Below are positions 59,401-64,000 of a DNA stretch of 64,000 nt, one piece after another; position 1 is the first letter of the stretch; the number at the start of each line of letters is the position of its first letter. Under the pieces are notes generated by a model. That model saw only the letters and a program-made list of their open reading frames with translations, was not told the DNA's origin and did not search any database. Origin of the DNA: Sapria himalayana (taxonomy: Eukaryota > Streptophyta > Magnoliopsida > Malpighiales > Rafflesiaceae); the NCBI GenBank assembly GCA_029783825.1, contig JAREIK010000506.1, forward strand, positions 636,502-700,501, read 5' to 3'. Both the position numbers and the translations under genes were made by a program.

Positions 59401-59686
59401 CCTGCAAAAGAATAAGAAATGATACCTATCAGCCTATCAAAATAAAAAAGGCCAACAGTTTTGTACATGGTCGATGAGTGAGAATTGTCCTCAGAATAGG
59501 CAGATGATGCTCAATGGAACTTACTGTTTGATCATAAGCATCTATTCCTTCACTATCCAGGAGCAGAAGATTGTATTCTGTTCCATCAAGAGAAGTTCTT
59601 TTTAAGGGTGTGCTCCACAACCAAAGCCCCTTTGTACATGGCCGATGAGTGGATGCCACTTGAAACCCACTACTCCTTCCAAGGAG
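30112..59686 (-). CDS. GBPL: guanylate-binding-protein-like large GTPase, eight internal exons (partial gene)
   Basis: This is a dynamin-superfamily large GTPase of the plant GBPL type. Exons: 59525-59686, 59336-59401, 59062-59205, 58766-58879, 58399-58500, 58137-58322, 30318-30407, 30112-30246, giving 333 in-frame codons without a stop. Visible motifs are the G2 region THRPCTKGLWLW, the G3 motif LLLLDSEG, and the RD-type G4 equivalent LLRDFYLDL split across exons 3 and 4. The GTPase core ends in exon 6 and the helical domain starts in exons 7-8. All introns are GT-AG and phase 0. Six introns are 71-265 bp, but the one between exons 6 and 7 is 27,729 bp and full of transposons. The P-loop exon (upstream) and the C-terminal coiled-coil exons (downstream) are not visible. 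Family identity comes from remembered similarity to Arabidopsis GBPL proteins; which paralogue it matches is not resolved. Transcription across the giant intron is inferred, not seen. Confidence 0.9.
30318..30407 (-). CDS. GBPL: GBPL exon, helical domain, first after the giant intron
   Basis: This exon has 30 codons from SVEEAECRGAYDNAAEIY to SVPPEE. The acceptor is tttatttttag-like (poly-T then AG) and the donor GAG followed by GTAAAT. It matches the family order directly after SSWQ and is in phase with the exon 27.7 kb away, which is the main evidence that both groups belong to one gene. Confidence 0.9.
31300..32520 (+). repeat. tandem duplication with ~610-bp unit
   Basis: cattatggctat followed by tattggata, the gctacc/actacc-aactatct phrase and the ctcc/ctctaaaaataataataatt phrase each occur twice about 610 bp apart. 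Both copies contain a stretch whose reverse strand resembles copia RNase H coding DNA. The second copy has gained a TA microsatellite. Confidence 0.7.
32385..32422 (+). repeat. (AT)n microsatellite
   Basis: About 19 AT dinucleotides in the second half of the 610-bp duplication. Confidence 0.93.
32900..35150 (-). pseudogene. decayed copia polyprotein remnant (copia-3)
   Basis: On the minus strand, 35040-35065 reads CMKMGHIK, the right half of a gag zinc knuckle. Around 33990-34070 the reverse strand gives the pattern of the LDVKNAF region of RT (complement of ctcaaggtcaatgtgaaaaa and ctaattgatata). Around 33090-33220 it resembles RNase H (complement of caatgttgcctctaagaa). The order gag-RT-RH runs on the minus strand. 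No LTRs were found. Confidence 0.55.
35151..36594. other. AT-rich intron DNA, no gene seen
   Basis: No motif or repeat family recognised; scattered gca-cat-rich words at 35760-36060 look like a degenerate low-complexity region. Confidence 0.5.
36595..36769 (-). repeat. copia-4 3' LTR
   Basis: It matches 52309-52543 at both ends (complement of tggagaaaatataaatg and of cacataatatatta) and shares the agctgtgataaacagctgt-type phrase. It is 60 bp shorter because the 5' LTR has a longer 12-bp repeat array. Its first bases are mutated from TG. Confidence 0.82.
36770..36784 (-). other. polypurine tract of copia-4
   Basis: The minus strand reads acttgcgggggagt next to the 3' LTR, the expected site for plus-strand priming. 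Confidence 0.7.
36985..37220. other. GC-rich subterminal repeat zone of the hAT family (element A left end)
   Basis: Within about 200 bp, GGCACG/CGTGCC and close variants occur roughly ten times in both orientations. The same motif fills the other end (40060-40200) and both ends of B, D and E. hAT transposases are known to bind short subterminal repeats, so these are candidate binding sites. The zones create chance open frames on both strands, which are not genes. Confidence 0.6.
37264..37328 (+). promoter_or_regulatory. conserved MSA-like boxes and inverted repeats, copy A
   Basis: GCCGTTGGA (37264-37272) pairs with TCCAACGGC (37279-37287). TAGGGGGCAGAATC (37288-37301) pairs with GATTTTGCCCCCTA (37315-37328) with one mismatch. 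TCCAACGGCTA at 37279 fits the MSA consensus YCYAACGGYYA fully; two others fit at 10 of 11. A G-box CACGTG follows at 37586. A promoter role is inferred. Confidence 0.55.
37702..39655 (+). pseudogene. hAT transposase, element A (broken)
   Basis: This is a BED-finger hAT transposase related to plant RICESLEEPER/DAYSLEEPER-type proteins, which cut and paste hAT DNA in the nucleus. The frame starts at ATG 37702. It is stopped at codon 48 (TGG to TAG, 37843) and codon 99 (TGA, 37996), with further stops and a frameshift near 38690. The zinc-finger C-K-Y-C ... H-L-K-R-H, the RNase-H-fold segment (TSDIWTSHDD, VTFDN) and the C-terminal dimerisation domain (39113-39655, RMTRDLLTPPVSSVASESTF) are recognisable. 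About 187 bp are deleted between SLYCL and LFGDDD compared with copy D. Confidence 0.9.
40222..41822 (-). pseudogene. copia-4 reverse transcriptase and RNase H remnant
   Basis: Minus-strand pieces: 41791-41534 (pre-RT linker ending IKEFIAYDNLSHNHHAF), 41433-41215 (VVSCKWIFTIKYNSDRSI and ARLVARGFTQSYNIDYQETF, the RT N-terminal signature), and 40800-40603 (YQRLVSKLVYLSHT, leading into RNase H). Stops and frameshifts separate them. The coding continues beyond hAT A at 36770-36984. Confidence 0.85.
42116..42580 (+). repeat. 25-bp minisatellite, about 18 imperfect copies
   Basis: The unit is of the type aacgcggcgcccgacgggca plus acaac. Because 25 is not a multiple of three and the unit lacks stops, all three frames on both strands stay open for up to 200 codons. 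The resulting His/Arg/Cys-rich or Asn-rich frames (for example 41840-42466 minus, 42156-42689 plus) are artefacts of the repeat. It is carried inside hAT element C. Confidence 0.92.
43323..45429 (-). pseudogene. hAT transposase, element B (broken)
   Basis: Same family as A, D and E. The ATG is at 45429-45427. Unlike A it keeps TGG at codon 48 and GGA at codon 99, but has a stop at 44668-44670, frameshifts near 44420 and 43850, and a changed C-terminus. Best preserved segments: 45228-44668 (zinc finger CKYC...HLKRH through DIWTSHDDSSYACL) and 44227-43850 (MKFLKIFYDTTNMCL onward). The span of 2,107 bp is not a multiple of three. Family-typical length would be about 705 residues. Confidence 0.9.
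45799..45863 (-). promoter_or_regulatory. conserved MSA-like boxes and inverted repeats, copy B
   Basis: TAGCCGTTGGA (45838-45848) and TCCAACGGC (45855-45863) form the short inverted repeat. The longer arms are at 45799-45812 and 45826-45839 with one mismatch. The loop box is mutated (ccgttaga). A G-box CACGTG lies at 45539-45544, between the block and the ATG. Confidence 0.55.
46240..47386 (-). pseudogene. copia-4 integrase remnant
   Basis: Minus-strand reading: near the 5' side a GAG-pre-integrase segment (LGHPNFTYIQKLF), then 46901-46599 with NEIVDHKNRHILDVACSL and TVTYLINQILSWVF (integrase core), and 46618-46430 with PFKIFGCFIFVHIHSYHQGK (C-terminal side). Several stops. It is separated from protease by hAT D and from RT by hAT C. 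Confidence 0.87.
47956..50073 (-). pseudogene. hAT transposase, element D (full length, five nonsense codons)
   Basis: The span is 2,118 bp = 706 codons in one frame with no frameshift. The initiator ATG position (50071-50073) reads AAG. Stops: TAA at 49957-49959 (from CAA), TAG at 49930-49932 (from TGG), TAA at 49282-49284 and 49006-49008 (from CAA), TGA at 48985-48987 (from TGG). All five are C-to-T or G-to-A changes. Domains: zinc finger CKYC...HLKRH at about residues 70-92, RNase-H-fold region (TSDIxTSHDD) at about 190-330, and the C-terminal dimerisation domain (LLQWWKSYESTYLVLSRM to SRLRPDMIEALACLKDWE) in the intact last 301 codons (48861-47956). The tail is rich in Asp. Confidence 0.92.
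50184..50189 (-). promoter_or_regulatory. G-box in the hAT leader, copy D
   Basis: The palindrome CACGTG is conserved at the same place in all four young copies (37586, 45539, 50184, 62352), in a gtgcac-gtgcacgtgacc context, while surrounding bases vary. Confidence 0.45.
50441..50505 (-). promoter_or_regulatory. conserved MSA-like boxes and inverted repeats, copy D
   Basis: Arms TAGGGGGCAGAATC (50441-50454) and GATTCTGCCCCCTA (50468-50481) are perfect inverted repeats. TAGCCGTTGGA (50480-50490) and TCCAACGGC (50497-50505) form the second pair. The former, read on the transposase strand, is TCCAACGGCTA, a full MSA match. Confidence 0.58.
50815..51170 (-). pseudogene. copia-4 protease remnant
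   Basis: The minus-strand frame 51106-50891 has MWITDYNASDHLIGTKHLF (the aspartic-protease D-S/T-G site is decayed to D-Y-N-A) and YVPRLFCNLLSTSKLVKD, the standard sequence after the copia protease. Confidence 0.85.
51171..52295 (-). pseudogene. copia-4 gag remnant with zinc knuckle
   Basis: Minus-strand pieces: 51963-51700 (EDAFYRRCKMKNNTIKSW), 51661-51443 (KIMKFLAGLNKNLDDVQC, a typical gag core) and 51395-51174, which has the intact zinc knuckle CDHCKKSGHTRDNC (C-x2-C-x4-H-x4-C) followed by WKIHEKPADWKP. Frames are separated by stops. Confidence 0.87.
52296..52308 (-). other. copia-4 primer-binding site
   Basis: The minus strand reads TGGTATCAGAAGG directly after the LTR end. The first ten bases match the complement of the 3' end of plant initiator-Met tRNA (TGGTATCAGA). 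Confidence 0.85.
52309..52543 (-). repeat. copia-4 5' LTR
   Basis: 235 bp, TG...CA on the minus strand, followed directly by the primer-binding site. It contains a 12-bp tandem array (unit cacaactatcca) at 52402-52473, expanded relative to the 3' LTR. Confidence 0.87.
52544..53932. other. AT-rich intron DNA with a possible short hAT relic
   Basis: No gene. A GC-richer part at about 52956-53310 begins taggtagatatgacaaatgg and has word content like hAT subterminal DNA, but no right terminus could be identified. Confidence 0.4.
53461..53932 (+). repeat. diverged tandem duplication, ~240-bp unit
   Basis: Two units share gtattagctac/gtattacctac, aataataacataacaa, a gttcatataagtcca phrase and ttcatgaatatgttagt, about 240 bp apart. 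Divergence is considerable. Confidence 0.65.
53933..56570 (+). mobile_element. ancient hAT copy 4
   Basis: It starts TAGAGGTCTCAAGTAAGTTGG, followed by GC-rich subterminal DNA, a weathered inverted-repeat block (54252-54316), a CT-rich leader near 54415-54480 and a decayed transposase. The 3' end is near 56570, after a stretch with catgcc and gcatggc motifs; its exact terminus is unclear. Confidence 0.6.
54717..56050 (+). pseudogene. decayed hAT transposase (copy 4)
   Basis: The DNA follows the young copies in order: the basic N-terminus and THFKII-like segment, GHLKRH-like zinc-finger half near 54890, the GLPIRF-PRVVRIMQTYF equivalent near 55080-55130, and the MKFLK-FYDTTNMC equivalent near 55830-55870. 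Stops are dense. Sequence near 54720 preserves the site that is interrupted by the 14324-14829 insertion in copy 3. Confidence 0.6.
56590..56850 (+). repeat. dispersed repeat, copy 2
   Basis: Partner of 26330-26560 (shared gaattttatattt, ttatttcaaga, gatagcaatagtta and gagacattttgga-like words). Downstream, 56862-57180 has a short open frame with an acidic, helix-prone look (EVNEADNIVHEAEQELESQI) that ends at a stop; its family is unknown. Confidence 0.5.
56862..57180 (+). other. unidentified degenerate coding-like stretch
   Basis: Frame 56862-57074 gives CYKAAYAEVNEADNIVHEAE and on to NRSLEIINQLSTS, then a stop; after a frame change LKDLEEDENHKLAKLEGDHL follows. The composition is like a coiled coil, but no start, splice sites or relatives are recognised. 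It is antisense to the host gene and inside its large intron. Confidence 0.3.
57836..58009 (+). mobile_element. tRNA-derived SINE, copy 1
   Basis: 174 bp flanked by the 9-bp duplication aatacatag (57827-57835 and 58010-58018), ending in an A-rich tail. A-box-like TGGTAGTCTGA lies at 57848-57858 and B-box-like agtttaatcc at 57897-57906, the spacing of an RNA polymerase III internal promoter. A second copy in opposite orientation is at 60088-60269. Confidence 0.8.
58137..58322 (-). CDS. GBPL: GBPL exon joining GTPase and helical domains, last before the giant intron
   Basis: This exon has 62 codons from LEKLRPEF to TISSSWQ. The acceptor is aatatgcag and the donor CAA followed by GTTAGT. It includes the GPVLVGITEAYLVALNNGAVP region typical of the GBP domain junction. 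The donor opens the 27.7 kb intron; a SINE lies 127 bp into it. Confidence 0.93.
58399..58500 (-). CDS. GBPL: GBPL exon, end of GTPase domain
   Basis: This exon has 34 codons, IRDSIRALFPDRECFTLVRP and onward to DQIS. The acceptor is ccaatag and the donor TCG followed by GTGAG. The FPxRxCFTLVRP segment is a GBP family signature near the end of the large G domain. Confidence 0.93.
58766..58879 (-). CDS. GBPL: GBPL exon following the RD motif
   Basis: This exon has 38 codons (DFYLDLAEDNRKITPRDYLE onward) between acceptor ttttgcag and donor GAG followed by GTAAAA. The segment DFYLDL next to the RD motif is characteristic of plant and animal GBPs. Confidence 0.93.
59062..59205 (-). CDS. GBPL: GBPL exon, GTPase core
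   Basis: This exon has 48 codons from MGGIDEAALDRLSLVTQM to SPIFVWLLR. The acceptor is ctatttag and the donor AGG followed by GTATTG. The final LLR joins the D of the next exon to form the RD motif that replaces the usual NKxD guanine-specificity motif in GBPs. The first codon is ATG but is internal, not an initiator. Confidence 0.93.
59336..59401 (-). CDS. GBPL: GBPL exon, GTPase core strand and helix
   Basis: This exon has 22 codons (starting GTYSTQIFSLAVLLSS) with acceptor ttttgcag and donor CAG followed by GTTCAG. It continues directly from DQT of the exon before it, matching the GBP core order. The donor is a weak match beyond the invariant GT. Confidence 0.92.
59457..59481 (-). repeat. 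intronic copy of a 25-bp exon segment
   Basis: This stretch repeats 59630-59654, the part of the upstream exon that encodes THRPCTK, with only a few differences. It lies in the 123-bp intron 59402-59524, so a reading frame through the intron shows THRPCTK a second time. Confidence 0.8.
59525..59686 (-). CDS. GBPL: GBPL exon with G2 and G3 GTPase motifs
   Basis: This exon has 54 codons, from LLGRSSGFQVASTHRP to GIDAYDQT. The acceptor is tgtacag before CTCCTTGG and the donor is ACA followed by GTAAG. It holds the conserved switch-I region (STHRPCTKGLW) and the DSEG form of the DxxG motif. The preceding exon should carry the P-loop (GxxxxGKS); none is recognisable between 59687 and the window end, so the upstream intron is longer than 4.3 kb or that exon is too diverged to see. 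Confidence 0.93.
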
Positions 59687-60898
59687 CTGTACACATTCAA
59701 GAATACAGTTTTAGCAAATAACTTTTCTTTTTTTGACAATTCTAATTCATGCAAATTTTAATCTTCCTCTTTTTTTTTCTTTATCTTTTTTATCTTTACC
59801 ATCTCACTTTTAGCAATTTTAATATCCAAAGATCTCATGTGCCCTGATCAAGTCACGTCCATGATGAAGGCAATTCAATGGTAGATAAGGGTGTGCAATA
59901 ACTTAATTTGAGTGGGAATGTATCAGAATAGCATAGTACTTGACTTAAAATTTGTACTACTTTATTGAAAACGAATGTTATTGATGGTACAAATAAAGAA
60001 TCAATTATTTCGCAAATATAATTATTTCTTATAATTTTTTTTATTATATTCCCACCCATTATTTTTAATATTTCTAGGCTTATGATACTTTTTTATGTTG
60101 GGTGGCATCTATGGGCCCAATCGGGCCCATGGAAATCAAGCCATACCCCAGGAGGCATGGTTTCCTATCCTAGCGATTGATGATAACTCGTGGAGATCAA
60201 ACTCGCAATCTCCAACTCCAAAGAGTCGCAACATCAATATCTTCCCAGTCAAACTATGATACCGTTAGTTTTATCCATAAATTAGTTATATATAATTAAA
60301 TTATTTAGAGAACTAAAATTAATATATCTAACCTCAATTATTATATGAATGTAATTTAATAATTTGTTTAAAATGCAATATTAATTTGTATCTTTCATTA
60401 ATTTGTTTAACTATTTTATAAATTTGTATCTTTGACTTATTAGATAGTTGCTAATAACATATATTTTTTATAAAATCTCATTTCATCAATACAAAATTAA
60501 TATTATGATTTACATCATTTTCAACGTATCTTCTAATGTGGGTGATGGCATTGAAAAACCAAAACTACTACAACAGAGAAAATCTAAATCAACTAAATAA
60601 ATTAATTTAACTTCATTAGTAGAAAAATTATAACATTAACATTTAATTTTAGTGAAATTAATCTTAAAACTCATGACATTCAAAATAACTTTCATTTTTT
60701 AATCCTTGTTGCGCTCATCAAATTTCTCAATCAAAGATTTCTCAAATACATAAAACATACAACAATAAGCATCCACATAAATATTTGTTATTAACTCACT
60801 CATCACTAAAATAAATAAATAGATAATCATGTAACATTATAGGATACCCAAATAAATATATGATGTCTAAGTAATTACTCTAATTATATCAATTAAAA
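59687..60898. other. GBPL: probable upstream intron of the GBPL gene
   Basis: No exon recognised; a P-loop-encoding exon was looked for and not seen. It contains SINE copy 2 and AT-rich DNA. Confidence 0.6.
60088..60269 (-). mobile_element. tRNA-derived SINE, copy 2
   Basis: The reverse strand follows copy 1 throughout: aactaacggtatcatagt, then gattgcgagtttgatctcc (B-box region), ggtatggcttgatttcc-like and gggtggc/gggtggt near the tail. It keeps a better B box than copy 1. No target duplication seen. It lies upstream of the GTPase exon cluster, probably in an intron. Confidence 0.75.
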
Positions 60899-61222
60899 TG
60901 ACCTGCACCCACATCAAAAAGTAACTACGTTATGGTATTAATATATGCTTTAGGCTCATTTTCCCTTTAAGCTAGTTTTATGAATGAGTTCGGCCCAAGA
61001 CTAATTTCTAATATAATATCAGAGGTTTAGAAGTCAGCTACATATGTTCACTCCTATTAACTTTATACTCTAGATATTCAGCCTTGAACATGAAGGGATA
61101 TTAAATTATAACTCACATTGAAAAATTTCTAAGTTGTTACGATGTTAATATACAATTTGGATTACCACTCCCTTTGAGCTAGCATTTGGGAATAAGTTCA
61201 CCTCGAGCTCAATTTCAAATAT
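60899..61222 (+). mobile_element. TRIM (miniature LTR retrotransposon)
   Basis: Two diverged direct repeats, 60899-61013 and about 61099-61222, share the sequence of a widespread plant TRIM LTR: (c)cccacatc, gttacgatgtt/gttatggtatt, ctttgagctagc-tttggg and gagttcggcccaag/aagttcacctcgag. Directly after the first lies taatatcagagg (61014-61025), a weathered initiator-Met primer-binding site. The internal part is only about 85 bp and has no coding capacity. Confidence 0.72.
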
Positions 61223-61729
61223 AATTATTTAGAATGATATAAAAATTATAATTTATTTGAAATCATTTTGTCCTTCAATAAAATCCCATATATGACAAAT
61301 GTGAATCTTATACTCACCCACCGCACAAGTGCATATAATGAATATGCATATCATAATGCAACATTTCATGTTGTAAATTCCACAAAGATAAAGAAAAATG
61401 TAAGTTTTAACTACTTTATATTATAATTTAAAAGAGTTCCTCCTACAAATTTTGATAATTCAAAGCTTATCAAGATTCTAATAATAATTAAAAGTATTAA
61501 GATGTGAGATGTAAAATGTGAATAAGTTTTAAAAATCAAAATTAAACCTCTTTCACTTGTTGCCTAAAAACATACATTAATACCCTTGAGAAGCACACTA
61601 ATAAGAGCATCCTATAAGTTGAGTGCTTCAATCAAATAAATAAATAAAAATAAAAAAGTTAAAGTGACTTTTTATCCAAACTTCAACACTTCAATCAAAC
61701 TGATAAGTAAAAATTTAGTACACCAAGAT
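61223..61729. other. AT-rich DNA, no gene seen
   Basis: Only the phrase ataagttgagtgcttcaatc stands out; a near copy is at about 6967 (acaagttgagtgtttcaatc), suggesting a dispersed repeat of unknown type. Confidence 0.45.
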
Positions 61730-62027
61730 TAGAGGTGTCAACCGGGCCGGGCCGGGCCGGCCCGCCACGGCACAGTTCGGCCATGCCTGGGCCGGCACGG
61801 CACGTTAAAAAACCGTGCCCGGGCCTGGCCCGGGATGGCTCGGCCCTTGGCACGGCACGCTGGCACAAGTTGTTCCCATGCCGGTTTCACGCGGCCAAGC
61901 GTGGGCGTGGCCCAGCCCCTCCCGAAAAAAAGACCGTGGGTCGGGTCTAATTGGACCCGACTCGCGGTCCCGACTCCCGACCCAATCCCAACGGGAAAAA
62001 AAAATTATTCAAATAGTATTAATTTCA

Positions 62028-62092
62028 GCCGTTGGATTCGCCTCCAACGGCTAGGGGGCAGAATCCAACGGTCCTCGTGATTCTGCCCCCTA
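62028..62092 (+). promoter_or_regulatory. conserved MSA-like boxes and inverted repeats, copy E
   Basis: Best preserved block. GCCGTTGGA (62028-62036) and TCCAACGGC (62043-62051) are a perfect inverted repeat. TAGGGGGCAGAATC (62052-62065) and GATTCTGCCCCCTA (62079-62092) are a second perfect one with a 13-nt loop, which holds another AACGG box. TCCAACGGCTA at 62043-62053 is a complete MSA match. A G-box is at 62352-62357. Confidence 0.6.
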
Positions 62093-62464
62093 AATAATTA
62101 TTAAAAATTCAATAAAATATAAAAAAAAATATCTTTTTTTATAAAAAATTAATATCTTTAATCTATAAATTCTATCCACCTCCCTATAATATTTATGTTT
62201 TACAAAAACATATATCCTCTCAAAACTTTCTATATCTCTCACATAAACCGGGCATCTCTCTCTCTCGGGCCTCGGGATTTTACTTTCGGCTTGGATTTTC
62301 GTGAAACTCGACTTGAGTTTTGAACATTAGAGCTTGCTGCGGTGCACCATGCACGTGACCGACCTCACTGCTTTTACCGAGTAATTTATTTTACGCTTTT
62401 TTTACTCTTTATCTATAGTTTCTCTCTCTAGAAAAAAATTAGAAAAAAATCAAAATCAAAAAAA

Positions 62465-64000
62465 ATGACAATTACACCTGATACGTATTTAAATTTGGAA
62501 AATGAAAATATTACAGAGAGGTCCGAGGCTGCTGAAACTTTGGTTTCTCCAGTCGTCTCAACCAAAAGTTCTAAAAAACAAAAAACTAGGAGGACTTATG
62601 TAATTTGGACTCATTTTAAAATCATAACACAAAAAAATGTTAGGGGTAAGGAACAAGAAATGTCACAGTGCAAATATTGTATGAGACTATTAACATACAA
62701 GAGTTCATTTGGGACTGGGCACCTTAAGAGGCATGCCGAATTATGCACCAAAAAACATTGACCCTTAGATCCTAGGCAAACCCAACTTGGCATTACATTT
62801 TTTGAGACTGGATCGAGTTCAGTCTCAAAGTCTACTCCCTTCCTATACTCCAGCAAGTTGGGTAGGGACGGCATGGCCAGGCACATCACGTTGATGGGTC
62901 TTCCGATCAGATTTTTGGAAGATCCAAGGGTAGTGCGTATCATGCAGACTTATTTTCAGCATTCTTATAGTAGGATTCCTAGGTCCACATCTAAGAATGA
63001 CATACTAAAAATATATAAGTTAGAAAAACAAAAAATAATTAAGAAATTTATAGCATATAATGGAGTAGTGTCCGTGACGTCCGATATATGGACAAGTCAC
63101 GATGATTCTACTTATGCATGTCTCACGAGTCACTATATATATTCTAACTGGACAATCAATAAAAAAATTTTAGGATTCACTAAGATTCTTCATCCTCATG
63201 ATGACCCGGCCATTTTTGAGTGTATGATAAAAATCTTTAGGGAATATAAAATTCAAAATAAAATTTTTAGTGTCACATTCGATAACGCTTCTAATAATGG
63301 AGTATGATCAATATGTTTGTTAGGAATATTAGAGACGCAGCATTAGGAGAGATCTTTCATGTCAGGTGCATGTATCACGTGATTAACCTGATTGTTCGAG
63401 CGGGTATGAAGGTGTGTTTCCCGGCGTTGGATAATATACGTAATGCACTAAAATATATTCGCACTCCTCGCATACAACAAGAGTTTGGTAGTCTATGTTT
63501 GTCTACGAATCTTAAGAAGAAGAAATTCAAATCGGATGTGAGACATCGTTGGAATTACACGTACTTGATGTCGGAATCATGTGTTGGATACGAACACGTG
63601 ATATCCAACTACGTCAATAGTAAGAGTGATGAACTTTATATTGACGACATTGACTGGGCTTCAGGAATTTCATTTATGAAATTCCTGAATATTTTTTATG
63701 ACACGACGAACATGTGTTCGTCGGTTTATACGCCCACCACTTGCATTGTACTCTGGTGCATATGCAACATTAGTAACATGTTTAGGAAGTATCGAGCTGA
63801 CCCGACGCTTAGCCATATGGTTGCAGAGATAGAGACCAAGTACTTGAAGTACTGGTCCACCGTTTCATCTCTTTATTGCCTCGCTGCATGCATGGACCCT
63901 AGGGTTAAGGTGGTTAAGGTGAAAGGGATAGAAAATACCATGACTTTTATTTCCTCGTGCATGAACCTGAAAGAGCCACCTAAAGGGTTCATTCACGAGA
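62465..64000 (+). pseudogene. hAT transposase, element E (broken, 3' end outside window)
   Basis: The ATG is at 62465. The first 98 codons are open and contain the zinc finger CKYCMRLL...HLKRH. A TGA at 62759-62761 (codon 99) stops it, the same change as in element A. Reading resumes at 62858-63307 (GLPIRF, TSDIWTSHDDSTYACL, VTFDNASNNGV), then a frameshift near 63300. The rest to the window edge follows the family sequence through MKFLNIFYDTTNMCS and CMDP. Codon 48 is still TGG. Confidence 0.9.

Larger units (their letters stand above)
61730..64000 (+). mobile_element. hAT element E, cut by the window end
   Basis: The 5' terminus TAGAGGTGTCAACCGGGCC is followed by GC-rich subterminal DNA with repeated GGCACGG motifs. 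The predicted 8-bp target duplication on the left is accaagat (61722-61729); the right end is outside the window. It has the same layout as A, B and D. Confidence 0.93.

Noticed and set aside
59402..59524. Second THRPCTK motif suggesting a further exon
   Set aside because: It lies inside a 123-bp intron with sound borders on both sides; the two flanking exons join perfectly without it.

Overview
This window reads as nuclear DNA of a flowering plant. It is very AT-rich, has no prokaryotic gene organisation, and carries GT-AG introns, plant Ty1-copia and hAT elements, a tRNA-derived SINE and a TRIM. The species cannot be fixed from the sequence.

Only one host gene is supported: a guanylate-binding-protein-like large GTPase (GBPL type) on the minus strand. 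Eight exons (333 codons) lie between 59686 and 30112. Six form a compact cluster at 58137-59686 (GTPase domain) and two lie at 30112-30407 (start of the helical domain). A 27.7 kb intron (30408-58136) separates the two groups. Every visible splice site is GT-AG and phase 0, and all eight exons are open. The P-loop exon upstream and the coiled-coil exons downstream are not visible, so the gene runs off at least one side.

The giant intron is full of transposons. Its main occupant is one minus-strand Ty1-copia element (36595-52543) with both LTRs, an initiator-Met primer-binding site, a purine-rich tract and a 4/5 matching 5-bp target duplication. Three hAT elements sit inside it: A (36985-40221), C (41823-46239, itself holding B at 42687-46156) and D (47387-50814). 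Each has an 8-bp target duplication (perfect for A and C, 7/8 for B, 6/8 for D). A fourth coding copy, E, enters at 61730 and leaves at the right window edge. All encode the same BED-finger, RNase-H-fold, hAT-dimerisation transposase, and all are broken. Much older copies of the same family lie at 7755, 10939, 13411 (inside the previous one) and 53933, with short non-autonomous relatives.

The hAT 5' regions share a block with nested inverted repeats and boxes matching the mitosis-specific MSA element (core AACGG), followed by a G-box. A weathered form of the block is still recognisable in the oldest copies.

Other content: a copia remnant with two LTRs at 19.6-24.9 kb; decayed copia fragments at 28.5-30.0 and 32.9-35.2 kb; a SINE pair in inverted orientation around the GTPase exon cluster; a 324-bp TRIM at 60.9 kb; a five-copy perfect 30-bp tandem repeat; a 25-bp minisatellite carried by a hAT element; and many microsatellites. 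Positions 1-7754 hold no recognisable gene.
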